In this document: positions 1-6,255 of the stretch, one piece after another
How positions within the stretch are numbered: the first letter of the stretch is position 1
Layout of the letters: every line of letters begins with the position of its first letter
NCBI GenBank assembly: GCA_945861255.1
Contig: CAMAUG010000171.1
Location: 1-8,359 of the forward strand
DNA from: Candidatus Sulfopaludibacter sp. SbA3
GTDB lineage: Bacteria > Acidobacteriota > Terriglobia > Bryobacterales > Bryobacteraceae
Length of the DNA stretch: 8,359 nt
Reading direction: 5' to 3'
The notes under the pieces: generated by a model
Told to the model about the DNA's origin: nothing
Databases searched by the model: none
Seen by the model: only the letters and a program-made list of their open reading frames with translations
Translations under genes and position numbers: made by a program

Positions 1-258
1 AAGGTGGCGAACGCCCTGCTCGAGCGCTTGAACCAGCCGCTGATCTCGACCAGCGCCAATCTATCGGGACAACCCACCTGCACCCGCGGTATTGATGTGT
101 TTGGCATCATGGACGGCCGCATCGATCTGGTACTGGACGCCGGCCTGGCCACCGGCGCCGGAGCGACTACCGTGGACATCACAGAACCCTACTGGCGCGT
201 GATCCGCGAAGGCGCCATCGCCGAGCGCGAGATCGCCGCAGTGCTCAGGGGCACGTAG
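1..258 (+). CDS. tsaC: L-threonylcarbamoyladenylate synthase (YrdC/Sua5 family), 3' end only
   Basis: This is the C-terminal part of a TsaC/Sua5/YrdC protein, cut by the window edge; the frame is open from base 1 to a TAG at 256-258. The family makes threonylcarbamoyl-AMP from threonine, bicarbonate and ATP, the first step of t6A37 modification of ANN-decoding tRNAs in the cytoplasm. The visible support is the family signature STSANLSGQPT near the start of the fragment, followed by a D-G-R-I-D-L-V-L-D-A-G stretch, a G-x-G-A-T-T-V-D segment and the typical ending V-I-R-E-G-A-I. About 40 residues follow the last motif-rich segment and no extra C-terminal Sua5 domain is present, so the short TsaC form is likely. 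The Met at base 4 is only an internal GTG codon, not the start. The gene is convergent with the toxin gene, with 15 bases between the stops. Confidence 0.93.
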   Translation, partial: KVANALLERLNQPLISTSANLSGQPTCTRGIDVFGIMDGRIDLVLDAGLATGAGATTVDITEPYWRVIREGAIAEREIAAVLRGT

Positions 259-273
259 GCGCTTGCTGGTGCA

Positions 274-648
274 TTAACGAATCAGGCTCACCCTCACGCC
301 GGCATCGATCTCAGCCCAAGCTCGGTCTGCCGTGAACACCTCCGCGTTCATGGCTCGTCCCAACGCAAGGCAGGCGCAATCGCCCAAGCTGAGCGAAGCG
401 GCGCGTTGAGATATCTCGACGAAGTTCGGCAAGTCGTCTTCCGTAAAGCTCACCACCTGCAGGTTTAGGCGCGCTAGCGCTTTCTGGGCGTGGTCGATGC
501 TCAGCCCTGCTCGCGCCAGCACACGAAGGACCTCGGCGGCGTTCACGCTGCTGATGGAAGCGTCGCCGAGGACCGCCATCACAGTATCGGCTCCCGGCTC
601 CCGATGCAGCAGCGCCAAAACCGCGGAACTATCCAGCACGCTCGCCAT
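274..648 (-). CDS. vapC: VapC-type PIN-domain toxin (ribonuclease)
   Basis: A 124-residue protein of the usual length for a single-domain PIN toxin. It opens with MASVLDSSAVLALL, the standard PIN strand-1 signature. The four acidic positions expected to hold the metal are visible: D6, E39 (in NAAEV), D90 (in SLGDCACLAL) and D108 (in TADRAW). PIN toxins of the VapC family cut tRNA or rRNA and are held inactive by a cognate antitoxin encoded just upstream. Here an AbrB-type antitoxin gene ends 14 bases before the ATG, on the same strand, so the two form an operon with antitoxin first. No good Shine-Dalgarno sequence precedes the ATG, so translation may depend on coupling to the antitoxin. Because all catalytic residues are present, I see no sign of decay. 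The RNA target cannot be told from sequence. Confidence 0.93.
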   Translation of the reverse strand: MASVLDSSAVLALLHREPGADTVMAVLGDASISSVNAAEVLRVLARAGLSIDHAQKALARLNLQVVSFTEDDLPNFVEISQRAASLSLGDCACLALGRAMNAEVFTADRAWAEIDAGVRVSLIR

Positions 649-662
649 ATGTTGGGATTCGG

Positions 663-935
663 CTAGCGCGGCCGCCGCCGCTTCGCGGCCTTGACTTCCA
701 GTTCGACGTCCGCGCGCCGCTCGCGCATCAAGTCATTCACCAGGGATCGACCGGCATTCGTTGAGCGCCTGACCAATTCCTGTGCCTCCCGTACAGCCTG
801 CTCGCGGGTTTGCAGAATCAAGCGGCCATCTTCTTCGACGATCACAAGTTCGGCGCCGGCCCGGATTCCCTGCTGCTGCCGCCATTTGGAGGGAACAACC
901 ACCCTCCCCTGATTATCGATCATACAGGTTGACAT
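663..935 (-). CDS. vapB: VapB-type antitoxin, AbrB/MazE (SpoVT) DNA-binding fold
   Basis: A 90-residue protein with the swapped-hairpin AbrB signature at its N terminus: I-D-N-Q-G-R-V-V-V-P, then W-R and G-I-R-A-G-A-E-L. This fold binds operator DNA as a dimer; in toxin-antitoxin pairs the C-terminal half wraps the PIN toxin. That half is charged here, with several R/E-rich turns and a final KAAKRRRPR run. I chose the ATG at 933-935, which puts the AbrB motif at the usual distance from the N terminus. The frame is also open to a GTG at 945-947 and a TTG at 948-950, so up to five more residues are possible. It lies directly upstream of the PIN toxin gene. By analogy with the family it probably represses its own promoter together with the toxin. 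Symbol assigned by partner and fold, not by orthology. Confidence 0.88.
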   Translation of the reverse strand: MSTCMIDNQGRVVVPSKWRQQQGIRAGAELVIVEEDGRLILQTREQAVREAQELVRRSTNAGRSLVNDLMRERRADVELEVKAAKRRRPR

Positions 936-953
936 AACGCTATTCACCAATCT

Positions 954-981
954 AGCATATCCACCCCTCTAGAGCACGCAA
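954..981 (-). promoter_or_regulatory. Possible promoter of the toxin-antitoxin operon
   Basis: On the minus strand a TATGCT (959-954) is preceded, 16 bases upstream, by TTGCGT (981-976). Both match the sigma-70 consensus only partly. If used, transcription would begin near 947, leaving a very short leader before the ATG at 935. This fits the absence of a clear ribosome binding site, but the motif evidence is weak. Confidence 0.25.
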
Positions 982-1049
982 ATCGATACGGGCCAGCCAA
1001 GGCAGACGCCGGAAAGCGCCGCCACAAACCGGGACCACCCGCCCGCCTC

Positions 1050-1058
1050 TGCTATGAT
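1050..1058 (+). promoter_or_regulatory. Extended -10 promoter of the 6S RNA gene
   Basis: TGCTATGAT carries the TG-N extension and a good -10 hexamer (TATGAT, 1053-1058). Standard spacing puts the first transcribed base at about 1065, which is where the closing stem of the 6S RNA begins. I find no convincing -35 box around 1030, which is usual for TG-extended promoters. Confidence 0.6.
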
Positions 1059-1064
1059 CGTGGT

Positions 1065-1268
1065 GGGAGCGTTACTGTAACGCTTGTCTGGCTTCTACAA
1101 ATTGATCCGATAGTCAATGTCATGGAATCTAACTCGTTTTTTGCGCCGGTGAGCAAGCTCCGGCGGTGAAAGCCGCCATGGAGAAGCCTAAAGGCGCGCG
1201 GAGGGTTCCCCCCTATTTTTTTATCGGGGTCAAATGACGGAGTTGGATGGCGAAGTGGTGCGCTCCCG
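1065..1268 (+). ncRNA. ssrS: 6S RNA
   Basis: A structured RNA of about 200 nt fills the gap between the antitoxin and ymdB. 6S RNA mimics an open promoter, binds the housekeeping RNA polymerase holoenzyme and lowers transcription in stationary phase. The ends pair: GGGAGCG (1065-1071) with CGCTCCC (1261-1267). A second long-range helix can form between 1106-1114 and 1222-1231 with one bulge. The apical region matches the conserved part of the E. coli molecule: GGTGAGCAAGCTC followed by GAGAAGCCT-AAA. It folds as nested helices: GCGCC (1143-1147) with GGCGC (1193-1197), CTCC (1158-1161) with GGAG (1180-1183), and GGCGG (1162-1166) with CCGCC (1173-1177). The extended -10 element fits the 5' end. 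The exact 3' end is uncertain by a few bases, and no U-tract terminator is seen. The only frames here are unconvincing ones on the other strand. Confidence 0.88.
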
Positions 1269-1328
1269 CAAACTGCGCACGCCGTGATTCCGGCGCCTGC
1301 CACCGGCGCTTAGAAAGCAATCGTTTCG

Positions 1329-2108
1329 TTGACTAACATTCTCTTCATCGGTGACATTTTCGCGTCACCCGGCAGGCAGATCGTGGCCCGCCACCTCAAA
1401 GACATCGTCGCCGCCGAGAAAATCGATCTGACCATCGCCAACGCCGAAAACGCCGCGGGAGGCTTCGGCATCACACCGCAGCTTGCCGATGAGCTGTTCG
1501 GCTATGGCCTGACCGTGCTCACGTCGGGCAACCATATTTGGGATAAACGCGAAATTTACGACTACTTCGCGCGCCAGCCGCGCCTGCTGCGCCCCGCGAA
1601 CTATCCCGTGGAACTGCCGGGCGCCGGCGTCGTCGTAGTGAAGGCGCGCAACGGCGTCGAATGCGCGGTTCTCAATCTACAGGGGCGCATCCACATGCCC
1701 ACCACGGACTGCCCTTTCCGCAAGGCCGATAAGTTGCTCTCCGAATTGCCCAATGACGTCAAGGTCCGCTTCGTCGATTTCCACGGTGAAGTCACCAGCG
1801 AAAAAATGGCCATGGGCTGGTATCTGGACGGCAAGGTTTCCGCGATGGTCGGCACCCACACGCACGTTCCCACCGCCGATACGCGCATCTTGCCGAACGG
1901 CACGGCGTATCAGACTGATGCGGGCATGACGGGGCCGTATCGATCCGTGATCGGCGTAGAGACGCAAATCATTCTCGATCGCTTCCTCACCCAGATGCCC
2001 GTCCGCATGGAAGCCGCCCGCCACGGAGCGGAGCTGCACGCGGTGATCGTGGAAGTGGATGAAGCCACGGGCAAGGCCTCCGCCGTCCGCCGCTACACAA
2101 CGAATTGA
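1329..2108 (+). CDS. ymdB: YmdB-family metallophosphoesterase (TIGR00282 type)
   Basis: A 259-residue cytoplasmic enzyme, the normal length for YmdB. The characterised Bacillus homologue hydrolyses 2',3'-cyclic nucleotides and influences RNase Y-linked RNA turnover and biofilm/motility decisions. The dinuclear metal ligands are all present: D9 in IGDIFASPGR, E40 and N41 in NAENAAGG, N68 and H69 in TSGNHIWD, H152 in VDFHGE, and H177/H179 in GTHTHVPTAD. The family's GMTGPY segment follows. The start is a TTG at 1329, forced because the conserved NILFIGDIF begins two codons later and no ATG or GTG lies nearby in frame; only a weak purine stretch (AGAAAG) precedes it. The 6S RNA lies just upstream. 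moeA starts 32 bases after the stop, so the gene may head the same transcript. The physiological substrate in this organism is unknown. Confidence 0.95.
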   Translation: MTNILFIGDIFASPGRQIVARHLKDIVAAEKIDLTIANAENAAGGFGITPQLADELFGYGLTVLTSGNHIWDKREIYDYFARQPRLLRPANYPVELPGAGVVVVKARNGVECAVLNLQGRIHMPTTDCPFRKADKLLSELPNDVKVRFVDFHGEVTSEKMAMGWYLDGKVSAMVGTHTHVPTADTRILPNGTAYQTDAGMTGPYRSVIGVETQIILDRFLTQMPVRMEAARHGAELHAVIVEVDEATGKASAVRRYTTN

Positions 2109-2140
2109 GGGGACAGGCTGCTCAATTCCGGTAAGCTGGG

Positions 2141-3325
2141 GTGGTGACGCTCACGTTCTTGGACGCCCGCACATGTGTATGCCGCGAAGTGCAGCCCTGC
2201 ATGGGCACGGAATCCGTCGCGCTGCGCGATGCCGCCGGGCGCGTGTTGGCGCAGGACATCCACGCCGACCGCGACTATCCGCCGTTCCCCCGCTCCGCCC
2301 GCGACGGATTCGCCGTACGCGCGGCCGATCTGCCGGGTGAACTGCTGGTCTCGGGCGAAGTCCGCGCCGGTGAAGTATTTGAAGGTTCGGTGGGGCCCGG
2401 AGAAGCCGTTGAGATCATGACCGGTGCGCCGCTCCCGGACGGCGCCGATGCGGTGGTGATGGTCGAACACACTTCGCGCTCAGGAGATCGAGTCCGTGTT
2501 GACCGCACCGCCAAGTCCGGCGAGAACTTCAACCCGCGCGGCATAGAAGCGCGGCAGGGCGATGTGGTGCTGGCCGCCGGAACGTTGATCGGCTTCGCCG
2601 AGGTGGCGCTGCTGGCGACGGTGGGCCTCCAGTCTGTCAGCGTTTCGCGCCAGCCGCGCGTCGCGATTGTTCCGACGGGTGATGAGATCGTGGAACCGGG
2701 CGAGCAGCCGCTGGCGCATCAGATTCGAAATTCGAACGCCGCATCGCTCGCCGTGCAAGTGCGGCGCGCTGGGGGCCTGCCCCAGATTCTGCCGATCGCG
2801 CGCGACAACTGGGCGTCCACGCGTATGCAAATCCACCGCGGCCTGGAAGCCGATGTGCTGTTGCTCTCCGGCGGCGTCTCCGCCGGGAAATACGACATCG
2901 TGGAAAAGGTGCTGGCCGAATTCGGCGCGGAGTTCTTCTTCGACCGTATCCTGATCCAGCCCGGCCAGCCGATGGTCTTCGGACGCGCGCGCGGGAAATT
3001 CTTTTTCGGCCTGCCCGGTAATCCCGGATCGACGATGATCACGTTTGAAACTATTGCCCGCGCGGCCATCGAACGAATGCAGGGAATCGGCGATCCGCCG
3101 CTGCCCATGCTTCGCTCGCGCTTGACACAGCCGTTTCGCCACAAGGCCGGCCTCACTCGGTTCCTGCCTGCGCGCCTGAGTTCCGATGGAGCCACCGTGG
3201 AACCAGCCACGTCGCATGGCTCCGGAGACGTTGCAGCGCTGGCACGATGCAATGCCTTCCTGGTGGCCGAGCCGGAGCGGGAATCATGGGATGCTGGAGA
3301 TGAGATTCGAGTGCTGCTCAAATGA
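2141..3325 (+). CDS. moeA: Molybdopterin molybdotransferase MoeA
   Basis: A 394-residue protein of normal MoeA length. MoeA uses adenylylated molybdopterin and molybdate to complete the molybdenum cofactor in the cytoplasm. Visible landmarks in order: an A-x-G-R-V-L-A-x-D-I helix end near 31-40; PPFPRSARDGFAV (47-59), the family's 'S-A-x-D-G-[YF]-A' loop; EIMTGAPLPDGADAVV (91-106); VPTGDEIVEPGE (177-188), opening the MoCF-binding domain; SGGVSAGKYD (243-252); and FGLPGNPGST (289-298), followed by the C-terminal beta domain. GTG codons at 2141 and 2144 are both possible starts; a GTAAGCTGGG stretch just upstream is a poor ribosome site. An odd point is IQPGQP at 272-277, where many MoeA proteins have K-P-G-K-P. 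The stop overlaps the moaC start by four bases (ATGA). Confidence 0.96.
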   Translation: MVTLTFLDARTCVCREVQPCMGTESVALRDAAGRVLAQDIHADRDYPPFPRSARDGFAVRAADLPGELLVSGEVRAGEVFEGSVGPGEAVEIMTGAPLPDGADAVVMVEHTSRSGDRVRVDRTAKSGENFNPRGIEARQGDVVLAAGTLIGFAEVALLATVGLQSVSVSRQPRVAIVPTGDEIVEPGEQPLAHQIRNSNAASLAVQVRRAGGLPQILPIARDNWASTRMQIHRGLEADVLLLSGGVSAGKYDIVEKVLAEFGAEFFFDRILIQPGQPMVFGRARGKFFFGLPGNPGSTMITFETIARAAIERMQGIGDPPLPMLRSRLTQPFRHKAGLTRFLPARLSSDGATVEPATSHGSGDVAALARCNAFLVAEPERESWDAGDEIRVLLK

Positions 3326-3963
3326 AAAAACTCTCGCACTACGACAACCGGGGCCAGGCGCGCATGGTGGATGTTTCCGCCAAGCCGGATACCAGACGTA
3401 CAGCCGTGGCGCACGCATTCGTCAAGATCAAACCTTTTGTTGTGAACCAGTTGCCCAAGAATCCAAAAGGTAACCCTTTAGATGTGGCTCGCTTCGCGGG
3501 GATTTCCGCCGCCAAGAAGACCTCCGAACTGATTCCCATGTGCCACCCGTTGCTGCTCACGCACGTGGACGTGAGCTGCACGGTGGAATCGCGGGGAGTT
3601 CGCATTGAGGCGACAGCCACCATCAACGGGCCCACAGGCGTCGAGATGGAGGCGCTCACCGCTGCCTCCGTCGCCGCCTTGACGGTTTACGATATGACCA
3701 AGGCGCTGGACAAGGGCATTGAGATTCAGGATGTCTATCTGGTCTCGAAAACGGGCGGCAAGAGCGGAGAATATCGCCGGACGAACGCGGTGAGCGGGCG
3801 GCGCGCGAGCGGGAAAGCGCGGCAGGGGGCTACGCGCGAAGAGGCGGCAGGCGCACGGGGCCGGCCCGGAGGCGCGCGGGACGCGGCGGGTGTGATCGGC
3901 CGGCTGGTGGGTGCGCGTGGCCGGACGGCGGTTACAGGTGAGAAGACGAAGAAACCGTCATGA
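3322..3963 (+). CDS. moaC: Cyclic pyranopterin monophosphate synthase MoaC, with a basic C-terminal tail
   Basis: MoaC, with the radical-SAM enzyme MoaA, turns GTP into cyclic pyranopterin monophosphate, the first molybdenum-cofactor intermediate. Residues 1-156 cover the whole family: MVDVSAK (15-21), AARxAGI-like RFAGISAAKKT (57-67), LIPMCHPL (70-77), GVEMEALTAAS (106-116), YDMTKALDK (123-131) and SKTGGKSG (142-149). The expected active-site residues H75, E108, E110, D124 and K127 are present. The protein is 213 residues, against about 160 for the family. The extra 57 residues (157-213) are a low-complexity Arg/Gly/Ala-rich tail with 10 Arg and 4 Lys against 4 acidic residues, with GARGR at 177-181 and again at 197-201. 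The tail runs to a stop that overlaps mogA by four bases, so it sits in the coupled reading frame. The start overlaps the moeA stop in the same way. Confidence 0.95.
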   Translation: MKKLSHYDNRGQARMVDVSAKPDTRRTAVAHAFVKIKPFVVNQLPKNPKGNPLDVARFAGISAAKKTSELIPMCHPLLLTHVDVSCTVESRGVRIEATATINGPTGVEMEALTAASVAALTVYDMTKALDKGIEIQDVYLVSKTGGKSGEYRRTNAVSGRRASGKARQGATREEAAGARGRPGGARDAAGVIGRLVGARGRTAVTGEKTKKPS

Positions 3964-4475
3964 TCCGGGTAGCGATTATCACCATCAGCGATTCCTCGGT
4001 GGCCGGCACCCGCGAGGACCGCTCCGGACCCGCGCTGGTGCATTGGGCCATGGAGAAGGGCTGGCAGGTGGAGCAATCCGCGCTGGTGCCGGACGATGCC
4101 ACGAAGATCGCGGTGCTGCTGGTGGACATCGCCACGTCGGGAATGGTGGACGTTGCCATCACGACGGGCGGCACGGGCGTGGCGCCGCGGGACCTGACGC
4201 CTGAAGCTACGCGGTCCATCGCGGATCGCGAGATACCCGGCTTCGGCGAACTGATGCGCGCCGAAGGCCTCACGAAAACACGCTTCGCGCCGTTGTCACG
4301 CGGAGGGGCGTTCACGCGCGGCGACATGCTGATCGTGAATCTCCCCGGATCGCCCAAAGGTGCGGTAGAGTCATTAGAGGCGGTGGCGGGCCTGATCCCG
4401 CATGCCGTCGACCTGCTGCATGGGAAGACGGAGCATCTTGCGAAACCATCCAGCGACGCCACGCATCGAAAATAG
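3960..4475 (+). CDS. mogA: Molybdopterin adenylyltransferase, MogA/MoaB family
   Basis: A 171-residue single-domain MoCF-binding protein. MogA-type enzymes adenylylate molybdopterin with ATP, giving the substrate used by MoeA; both steps occur in the cytoplasm. The signature motifs are clear: ITISDSSVAGTREDRSG (7-23), a V-P-D-D-A loop (43-47), TTGGTGVAPRDLTPEAT (68-84), the nucleotide/pterin-binding segment, and NLPGSPKGAVE (127-137). The family's MoaB branch looks similar and can be catalytically silent in some bacteria; presence of the complete TGGTG and PGSPKG motifs and the position beside moeA and moaC favour an active MogA. The ATG lies inside the moaC stop (ATGA), which suggests translational coupling. 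The next gene begins one base after the TAG. Confidence 0.92.
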   Translation: MIRVAIITISDSSVAGTREDRSGPALVHWAMEKGWQVEQSALVPDDATKIAVLLVDIATSGMVDVAITTGGTGVAPRDLTPEATRSIADREIPGFGELMRAEGLTKTRFAPLSRGGAFTRGDMLIVNLPGSPKGAVESLEAVAGLIPHAVDLLHGKTEHLAKPSSDATHRK

Positions 4476-4476
4476 A

Positions 4477-5565
4477 GTGAGCACCGCTCCCTTACGGTCG
4501 CGGCTCGGTCGCGGCGCGCTTGCCGCGCTGACCGCGGTGGCCACCCTGCTTGCGCAGGACACTCCCCCTACGTTCCGCGACACCGTTCGCATCGTGATGG
4601 CCCCCGTTACCGTTACCGACCGGAACGGCGAGATCGTCAGCGGCCTGCAACCCAAGGACTTCCGCCTCCTGGACAACGGCAAATTGCAGAATATCACCGA
4701 GGATGTAACGTCTCACCCGATTTCGCTGGTGGTGGTGGTGCAAGCGAACGCAATCGTTGAAAAGATCTTGCCGCAGGTGCAGAAACTGGGGACTCTCCTG
4801 CAAGCACAAGTGCTGGGCGACGAAGGAGAAGCCGCCGTCATCGGCTTCGATCACCGCATCCAGGTGCTGAGCGATTTTACCTCCGATGGCGACAAGATCG
4901 CCGAAGCACTTAAGAAGCTGAAGCCCGGCAGCGGCAGCAATAGCGCCCGATTGAACGATGCGACGATTGAAGCCATCCGCATGGTGCGCAGACGTCCCAC
5001 CAGCCGCCGCCGCGTGGTGCTGCTGGTGAGTGAATCCCGCGATAACGGCAGCGAACTGCGGGCGCGCGAAGTGCTGAATGCTGCGGAATTCGCCGGTGTT
5101 GTCATGTATTCCGTGAACATTTCGCATTTACTGGCTTCCTTGACCGCCGCGCCCCCCGCCACGCGTTCCAGACTGGATAACCGGCCGCCCGGCGCGGTGC
5201 ATCTGCCGGCGGGCGTGGTGGAAACGCCCACGACGCAGGCACAGCAGAACGTAGGCAATTGGGTGCCTGTGTTCAAGGAAATTTTCATCGCGACGAAAGC
5301 GATCTTCGTCTCGAATCCGCTGGAGGTTTACACCACCTACACGGGCGGCCGCGAGTTTAACTTCAAGACGCAACGGGAGCTGGAACGGGCGGTCTCCGCC
5401 ATCGGCACGGAGCTGCACAGCCAATATCTGCTCACGTACACGCCGAATAACCAGGAAGAGGCGGGCTTCCACGACATCGTGGTGCAGGTGGCGCGCCCGG
5501 GCTTCACGGTGCGCACGCGCGATGGATACTATCTGGCGGGGACGCCGGAAGGCGCGAAGAAATAA
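4477..5565 (+). CDS. Exported VWFA-related protein of the acidobacterial family
   Basis: A 362-residue protein of the acidobacterial VWFA-related family (TIGR03436 type); its function is not established. I chose the GTG at 4477, one base after the mogA stop. It gives a basic N terminus and a hydrophobic run (LAALTAVATLLA, about 15-26), a plausible signal peptide, then Q-D-T-P-P. Upstream in-frame ATGs lie inside mogA and would spoil the signal peptide. Domains: an N-terminal beta strand module (V-x-V-T-D-R-N-G-E-I-V, then L-x-P-K-D-F-R-L-L-D-N-G, about 44-68), a VWA-like Rossmann fold (about 80-300), and the C-terminal YLLTYTPNNQEEAGFHDI / RDGYYLAG block typical of the family. Where the metal site (D-x-S-x-S) should follow the hydrophobic strand, the sequence reads VVVVQANAIV, so the metal-binding site appears lost. 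It probably acts outside the cytoplasmic membrane. The link to cofactor genes looks like read-through rather than shared function. Confidence 0.87.
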   Translation: MSTAPLRSRLGRGALAALTAVATLLAQDTPPTFRDTVRIVMAPVTVTDRNGEIVSGLQPKDFRLLDNGKLQNITEDVTSHPISLVVVVQANAIVEKILPQVQKLGTLLQAQVLGDEGEAAVIGFDHRIQVLSDFTSDGDKIAEALKKLKPGSGSNSARLNDATIEAIRMVRRRPTSRRRVVLLVSESRDNGSELRAREVLNAAEFAGVVMYSVNISHLLASLTAAPPATRSRLDNRPPGAVHLPAGVVETPTTQAQQNVGNWVPVFKEIFIATKAIFVSNPLEVYTTYTGGREFNFKTQRELERAVSAIGTELHSQYLLTYTPNNQEEAGFHDIVVQVARPGFTVRTRDGYYLAGTPEGAKK

Positions 5566-5582
5566 CCGCGCGCTTGACGCAA

Positions 5583-6179
5583 ATGCACCGCATTTTTTTC
5601 ACCTTCATTGCTGCGGTCTGTTGCGCCGGAGAGGCCTCCAGCGCTGAGGAGGTCTTTCGTCCCGCAGTTTTTTCGGGAATCCGGGTAGGCCGGGATACGG
5701 TCGCTGCCGCCAAACGCCGCTTTGGCCCGCCCAAGGATACCTTCAAAGATCGATCCGGAACCTACTGGGTCTATTACGAAAATATCGGCCCTGTCCGCGG
5801 CAGAGTGGAGATCATTGCGGACTCCAAAACAGAAGTGATTTGGAATATTAACCTTACACCCAATCCCAAGCTATCGTTAGCAGAAGCGATCGCATTGTTC
5901 GGGAAACGCTATCGACGAGTTCGTTTTGACGATGATCTCTGTCTCAATACGGCCGACGGAGCCCCACTATACGAATCTCCAACCGGAATGCATGAGTACA
6001 TCGTCTATTCAAGTATTGGCGTCATTATTGTTCCTGAAGGGGGCAATCGAATTGAATATTTGGGCCGCCCAGTCGGAGCGAAAAGGTCACAGTGTGTTGG
6101 GAAAGCACCAGTATGGCCCGGGGGACCAAATTGGCCTGGGGTTGATCTGCCGCCCAAGAAACCTCCCGCTCGTAAATGA
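5583..6179 (+). CDS. Exported protein of unknown function, possibly BamE/SmpA-like
   Basis: I do not recognise this 198-residue protein. The ATG at 5583 gives MHRIFFTFIAAVCC..., a short hydrophobic signal peptide with likely cleavage after A21 (S-S-A before E-E); a TTG nine bases upstream is an alternative. The Cys pair at 13-14 does not fit a lipobox. Residues 32-65, with G-I-R-V-G-R-D-T-V, R-R-F-G-P-P-K-D-T-F and Y-W-V-Y-Y, resemble the 'I-x-x-G-M-T-x-x-x-V-x-x-x-x-G-x-P' opening of BamE/SmpA-type domains; this is a weak resemblance, not a call. The C terminus (about 180-198) is rich in Pro, Gly, Trp and Lys. It starts 17 bases after the VWA stop on the same strand, probably in one transcript. 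From about 5825 to 6100 the DNA is visibly richer in A+T than the neighbours, which may mean weaker selection or a different origin. Confidence 0.75.
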   Translation: MHRIFFTFIAAVCCAGEASSAEEVFRPAVFSGIRVGRDTVAAAKRRFGPPKDTFKDRSGTYWVYYENIGPVRGRVEIIADSKTEVIWNINLTPNPKLSLAEAIALFGKRYRRVRFDDDLCLNTADGAPLYESPTGMHEYIVYSSIGVIIVPEGGNRIEYLGRPVGAKRSQCVGKAPVWPGGPNWPGVDLPPKKPPARK

Positions 6180-6255
6180 AAAGCTCAGGCTATCACGGAC
6201 GATGGCGAGGGCCTGCTGGTCCTAGCGGGAATCGGCTGCGGTTCAACTCGACCGC

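Noticed and set aside
1052..1303. Minus-strand frame of 83 codons in the gap before ymdB
   Set aside because: It covers the 6S RNA on the opposite strand and shows no protein motif or ribosome site.
1281..1312. GC-rich inverted repeats after the 6S RNA as an intrinsic terminator
   Set aside because: GCGCC/GGCGC and CGCCG/CGGCG stems can form but there is no T-run after them.
2109..2140. Molybdenum-cofactor riboswitch before moeA
   Set aside because: Only 32 bases separate ymdB and moeA, far too few for the aptamer.
2480..3217. Minus-strand open frame of 245 codons inside moeA
   Set aside because: It is a high-GC shadow of a gene with clear family motifs on the plus strand; its translation is rich in Arg, His, Gln and Gly without recognisable domains.
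3850..3924. A true 20-codon tandem repeat in the MoaC tail
   Set aside because: Only the five-residue GARGR element recurs at 60-base spacing; the rest of the units differ, so it is low complexity rather than a tandem repeat.
4402..4476. ATG start for the VWA protein inside mogA
   Set aside because: It would add 25 Cys/Arg-rich residues before the signal peptide; the GTG right after the mogA stop gives a normal export signal.
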